The position numbers were made by a program, and so were the translations under genes. A stretch of 64,000 nt of DNA. Origin: Bradyrhizobium sp. CB1717 (lineage in GTDB: Bacteria > Pseudomonadota > Alphaproteobacteria > Rhizobiales > Xanthobacteraceae). The stretch covers positions 4,340,001 through 4,404,000 of the forward strand of contig NZ_CP121666.1 of NCBI RefSeq assembly GCF_029714325.1, written 5' to 3'. Of the stretch, positions 60,332 through 64,000 are shown in pieces. Each line of letters starts with the position of its first letter. The stretch's first letter is position 1. Under the pieces are notes generated by a model. It was not told where the DNA came from. It saw nothing but the letters and a program-made list of their open reading frames with translations, and made no database searches.

Positions 60332-63300
60332 ATGTTGGACATTGCGAAGCAGGGGATATTTCAGCGCGTCCGGCTCGTGATCGCCGATCGACAACCGATC
60401 GTTCTGCAGGGACTGAAATCGGTACTCGCGGCACAGCAGGACTTCGACATCGTCGCATCGTCCAGCGACGGGGCAAGCTGCCTCGAAGCCATCAAAAAAT
60501 TGACACCCGACGTCGCGCTTGTTGCCGACACCCTGCCGGATCTGACGGTCTCCAAGATCCTCGCGATCGCGAAAGCCGAGAAGCTTTCGACGCGCCTGGT
60601 GTTCTTTACCGAGTCCGACACCCACGACGATCTGACTGCGGCCATTGCTGCCGGCACCTGCAGCGCAATTTCGAAATTTGCCTCTCCCGCCACGATGCTG
60701 CGATCACTGCGGCTGATGGCGAAGAGCGGCGTGTCGCTGGAGCAGTCCGACCTCTCGCCAAACGGCAAGGAATTCGACGGCGGCAAAATCGAAAAGATGC
60801 TGGAGCACCTGACGCACCGGGAACGTCAGATCGTTCGACTGGTGTCGGAGGGAATGTCGAACAAGGAGATCGCGCGCCAGCTCGACGTGTCCCACGGGAC
60901 GGTCAAAGTCCATCTGTACAATATTTTCCAGAAGCTCGAGATCACCAACAGAACGGTGCTCGCGACCATCGCATTGTTGCAACGTGCCTCTGGCTTCGGC
61001 GCGCTCTCGCTGGCGCTTCTGGTGATCGCCATTGCGGACGAACTCAAGGCGTCGGAAGCGAACGACGGGCTTCCGGATGACGACGGCATCGGCCACGCGG
61101 GCGAGCACGCCGAATATGAGCCCTGGAAGAAGGCCATTCTCCGGCACCGCATCGCCTGGGAATCCGCCGAGACGTCCCCGGTCACGCAGAGAGACGTTCT
61201 TGCCAAGGTGGGCGAGGTCACGAACCCGGCGGCGGCAATGGAAGCGCTGCTCGCGGCCGAGCAGTCTGCAGACTCCAGACTGTCGAAAGACCACGGTCCT
61301 GTCGGATCGAGCACACCCAATCCTCCCGCGCTTTTGCCGCGAGGAAACACGCAGATGGGAGGTGACCCGGCCGCGGACCATCTCGTCCCGCGGCTTGCGT
61401 CCAATCCGATGTCGCTTCAGGGAGGATATGGCACCTTCGCCACTCTCGCCGGTGCATTGATCGACGCGCTGCACGACCCCCATCTCGGCGCGCAGTCGCA
61501 CGATCCGGGCAAAGCGCCGCTCGACAGCTTCGTGAGCTTCATCCGCGAGAGTGCGACCACAAAACTGGCCGCGATCACCGATGCTGGCGCTCGTCATGTC
61601 GACAACTCTGCCCCGGCTTCGCACGAGTCCGAGGCGCCTTCCGCGTTTGCGGGCACTGGAAACGAAAGCGTCGCTGGAGAAGGCGGTGGAGGCCAGGTCG
61701 ATCATGGCGCTGCGGGTGACGCCGCGGGTGCCGACCTCCAAGAACCGCTTGGCTTATTGGATCGCGGTCAGGATGCCAGTCTTGGCGGCAACGTTGCAAA
61801 CGTCGCTCATCGTTCCCCGATCGATTCCCATTCGACCTCTTCCGACACGGTCTTTGATTTCGGATCGAGCAGGATCAATCTTGCGGCTTTCGGAGGGCTT
61901 GCCTGGCTGCATATGACGGCAGCGAGCAAGTCCATACCGCCGCATACCCTTGCCTGGATCTACAACTCCGCAAGCAATGAAACCATCGTCTATGTCAACC
62001 CGACCGATCGTAGTCTCGATATCGGCGATCGCGGCCTGGTGGAAATCCATCTGCAGGGGATCGTGTCCGTTGCGGAGCAGGATGTCGTCGGCCAGCCGGA
62101 AGGCGCGCCTGTCGCGATCACCTTGGAGCAGCTCGAGGCTGCGCTGACGTCGGCGGCCGCAACCGATGAGAGTGTCCTGAGTACCGACAATGTCCATGCC
62201 ATTGGCGGGGCGGGCGAGAGCACAGTCGAGACGGCCGGGTTCTGGAACATTCGGGCCGACGATGGCCTGAGGTTTCAATTCGGGCAGACCCGGACCGGAT
62301 TAGGGGCGTCGACGAGGTCGAGAAGTGTCGCCAGCGATTCGGCGGATGCAACGGAAGAGGGCGATGGCGCGTCTGCCGCGTCGGCTCACGCATCATCGAT
62401 CGTGCTTGCTCATAGCGTGAAGGTTACGGCAGTTGAAAATCCCACATTGAAGAGTGAGCCGATCAATGCGGGCACCGGCGATTCGTCGGGGCTGAACGAG
62501 ATCGTTCAGCCGAGCGTCGCAACGGCCGACAATGCGGGCCGCGGCAACTCCGAGCATGCTTCGGAGCAAGGAGCTGAAAAGGCCGCAGCCAGGGAGTCGG
62601 CTGAAGATGACTCCAAGCCGGGTAACGGCGTCGGCAACGACAAGAAGACGGCGGAGCCGGCCGTGGAACACGGCAACTCGGAGCACTCAAACTCTGCAAA
62701 GGCGGCCGCCGCGGAGACGACTGAAGCTGACACCAAGCCGGGTAACGGTGCCGGCAATGACAAGAAGACGGCGGAGACAGCTGAGGAGAAGCGCGGCAAC
62801 TCCGATCACTCAAACTCTGCAAAGGCGGCCGCCGCGGAGACGACTGAAGCTGACTCCAAGCCGGGCAACGGTGTCGGCAACGACAAGAAGACGGCGGAGA
62901 CGGCTGACGAGAAACACGGCAACTCGGGGCACGATTCGAAGCCAGAGACTGCAAATCTGGCGGCCACGGATTCGACTGAAGCTGACTCCAAGCCGGGCAA
63001 CGGTGTCGGCAACGACAAGAAGACGGCGGAGACGGCTGACGAGAAACACGGCAACTCGGGGCACGATTCGAAGCCAGAGACGGCAAAGTTGGCAGCCACG
63101 GATTCGACTGAAGCTGACTCCAAGCCGGGCAACGGCGTCGGCAATGACAAGAAGACGGCCGAGGCGGCCGATGAGCAACACGGCAACTCGGCGCACGATT
63201 CGAAGCCAGAGTCTGCAAAGCTGACAGCCACGGATTCGACTGAAGCTGACTCCAAGCCGGGCAACGGCGGCGGCAATGACAAGAAGACGGCCGAGGCGGC

Positions 63301-64000
63301 CGATGAGCAACACGGCAACTCGGGGCACGATTCGAAGCCAGAGACTGCAAAGCTGGCAGCCACGGATTCGACTGAAGCTGACTCCAAGCCGGGCAACGGT
63401 GGCGGCAATGACAAGAAGACGGCCGAGGCGGCTGACGTGGACCACGGCAACTCTGCGCGCGATTTACACCCAGCCTCTGCAAACGGACCGCAAGCAGCCG
63501 ACGTCGTCGACCCGGTCGTCGCAACGGACGATAGCGCGAGCCACGGCAACTCGGATCACGCTTCGAAGCCGGGGTCTGCAACGGCCGATGCTACGGAGCT
63601 GGCTGAAGTTGACTCTACACCGGGCAACGGTGGCGGCAATGACAAGAAGACGGCCGAGGCGGCCGACGTGGACCACGGCAACTCCGGGCACGATTTACAC
63701 CCAGCTTCTGCAAACGGACCGCAAGCAGCCGAGATCGTCGACCCGGTCGTCGCAACGGACGATAGCGCGAGCCGCGGCAACTCGGATCACGCTTCGGAGC
63801 CAGGGCCTGCAAAGGCAGCAGCCACGGAATTGACTGACTCCACACCGGGCAACGGTGTCGGCAATGACAAGAAGACGGCCGAGGCGGCCGACGTGGACCA
63901 CGGCAACTCGGCGCACGACTTACACCTCAACTCCACAAACGGACCGCAAGCGGCCGACGTCGTCGAAGCGGTCGTCGCAACGGACGATGGCGCGAGCCAC
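60332..64000 (+). CDS. giant protein: receiver-like domain + LuxR HTH + long repeat C-terminus (open at right edge)
   Basis: The frame is open without a stop from ATG 60332 (GAGG nine nt upstream) to the window end, 1223 codons. Residues 14-132 form a receiver-like domain (RLVIADRQPIVLQGLKSVLA; acceptor-equivalent Asp66 in LVADTLPD; Lys115 in SAISKFAS, though one acidic-pocket residue is missing). Residues 158-217 are a LuxR/GerE HTH (LTHRERQIVRLVSEGMSNKE, IARQLDVSHGTVKVHLYNIF). A hydrophobic stretch (GALSLALLVIAIADEL, 223-238) follows and could be a membrane helix. A folded-looking part lies at about 515-640 (FGGLAWLHMTAASKSIPPHT). From about 735 on it is hydrophilic tandem repeats of DSKPGNGxGNDKKTAE and HGNSxHDSKPE types. 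Not a family I recognise; LuxR regulators are normally about 220 residues. Confidence 0.88.
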   Translation, partial: MLDIAKQGIFQRVRLVIADRQPIVLQGLKSVLAAQQDFDIVASSSDGASCLEAIKKLTPDVALVADTLPDLTVSKILAIAKAEKLSTRLVFFTESDTHDDLTAAIAAGTCSAISKFASPATMLRSLRLMAKSGVSLEQSDLSPNGKEFDGGKIEKMLEHLTHRERQIVRLVSEGMSNKEIARQLDVSHGTVKVHLYNIFQKLEITNRTVLATIALLQRASGFGALSLALLVIAIADELKASEANDGLPDDDGIGHAGEHAEYEPWKKAILRHRIAWESAETSPVTQRDVLAKVGEVTNPAAAMEALLAAEQSADSRLSKDHGPVGSSTPNPPALLPRGNTQMGGDPAADHLVPRLASNPMSLQGGYGTFATLAGALIDALHDPHLGAQSHDPGKAPLDSFVSFIRESATTKLAAITDAGARHVDNSAPASHESEAPSAFAGTGNESVAGEGGGGQVDHGAAGDAAGADLQEPLGLLDRGQDASLGGNVANVAHRSPIDSHSTSSDTVFDFGSSRINLAAFGGLAWLHMTAASKSIPPHTLAWIYNSASNETIVYVNPTDRSLDIGDRGLVEIHLQGIVSVAEQDVVGQPEGAPVAITLEQLEAALTSAAATDESVLSTDNVHAIGGAGESTVETAGFWNIRADDGLRFQFGQTRTGLGASTRSRSVASDSADATEEGDGASAASAHASSIVLAHSVKVTAVENPTLKSEPINAGTGDSSGLNEIVQPSVATADNAGRGNSEHASEQGAEKAAARESAEDDSKPGNGVGNDKKTAEPAVEHGNSEHSNSAKAAAAETTEADTKPGNGAGNDKKTAETAEEKRGNSDHSNSAKAAAAETTEADSKPGNGVGNDKKTAETADEKHGNSGHDSKPETANLAATDSTEADSKPGNGVGNDKKTAETADEKHGNSGHDSKPETAKLAATDSTEADSKPGNGVGNDKKTAEAADEQHGNSAHDSKPESAKLTATDSTEADSKPGNGGGNDKKTAEAADEQHGNSGHDSKPETAKLAATDSTEADSKPGNGGGNDKKTAEAADVDHGNSARDLHPASANGPQAADVVDPVVATDDSASHGNSDHASKPGSATADATELAEVDSTPGNGGGNDKKTAEAADVDHGNSGHDLHPASANGPQAAEIVDPVVATDDSASRGNSDHASEPGPAKAAATELTDSTPGNGVGNDKKTAEAADVDHGNSAHDLHLNSTNGPQAADVVEAVVATDDGASH
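62609..64000 (+). repeat. tandem coding repeats in giant gene
   Basis: Nine units counted by their PGNG-x-GND motif, with motif starts at 62609, 62729, 62852, 62984, 63116, 63248, 63380, 63611 and 63836. Spacing is 120, 123, then 132 bp four times in a row, then 231 and 225 bp. The last two are longer units containing LHPAS-ANGPQAADVVDPVVA inserts. All spacings keep the reading frame. The array runs off the window edge. Confidence 0.85.

Noticed and set aside
60295..61080. 261-codon frame on + strand inside the giant gene
   Set aside because: Out-of-frame shadow; the LuxR domain is in the frame starting at 60332.
62463..63581. 372-codon frame on - strand in the repeat region
   Set aside because: Complement of the coding repeats; Cys/Arg/Pro-rich and only a mirror of the repeat period.
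62600..64000. Array resembling CRISPR by regular spacing
   Set aside because: Units are contiguous, in frame and coding; there are no unique spacers and no cas genes.

Overview
The window looks like chromosomal DNA of a Bradyrhizobium-type alphaproteobacterium. It is GC-rich with few tRNA-like or IS features, and it carries gene sets typical of Rhizobiales: divK-pleD, mipZ, clpS-clpA, a phasin, an EipB-type envelope protein, DUF1489, DUF3572 and a FixK-like Crp/Fnr regulator. Dispersed palindromic repeats common in Bradyrhizobium intergenic regions are also present. The genus call rests on gene content and repeats, not on a database search.

Layout. 1-6.5 kb: a four-component sugar-type ABC importer (binding protein cut by the left edge, two permeases, ATPase) translationally coupled to an alkaline-phosphatase-superfamily phosphodiesterase, with a divergent SorC-type regulator. 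6.5-11.5 kb: small genes, a truncated Cys-rich DUF326 protein, a GlxA-type regulator divergent from an isonitrile hydratase, and a frameshifted amino-acid-type binding protein. A 24-bp direct repeat brackets this last block. 11.5-30.4 kb: mostly housekeeping and envelope genes: two polysaccharide deacetylases, mgtE, a TonB/TolA-like protein, DUF599, GST, YidB, DUF1489, panC, mipZ, a VWA protein, a J-domain protein and a D,D-carboxypeptidase with a SPOR domain. 30.4-35 kb: a phasin behind a promoter with two TGC-N3-GCA palindromes, then clpS and clpA.

35-40.3 kb: an aldo/keto reductase and then an AraC regulator divergent from nitrilase plus aldoxime dehydratase, a complete aldoxime-to-nitrile-to-acid route. 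40.3-50.7 kb: HAD phosphatase, orphan TRAP binding protein, lytic transglycosylase, AzlCD exporter, trmO, HIT, a FemAB/GNAT-like protein, GDPD, RidA proteins, eipB and an ACT protein. 50.7-56.5 kb: dinB with DUF3572, divK-pleD, and a TetR/MFS divergent pair with a perfect 16-bp palindrome between them.

56.5-64 kb is the most accessory-looking part: a RidA gene, two tandem Rnk/GreA-C-type genes with a 32-residue membrane peptide, a decayed duplicate of the MFS 3' end, a perfect FNR/FixK box followed by two RNA hairpins, a FixK-like regulator, and a very large gene that opens at 60332 and is still open at the right edge. It encodes at least 1223 residues: a receiver-like domain, a LuxR-type HTH, a long middle part, and then about 490 residues of tandem hydrophilic repeats. 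This regulator-plus-repeat protein is the strongest candidate for something undescribed in the window.
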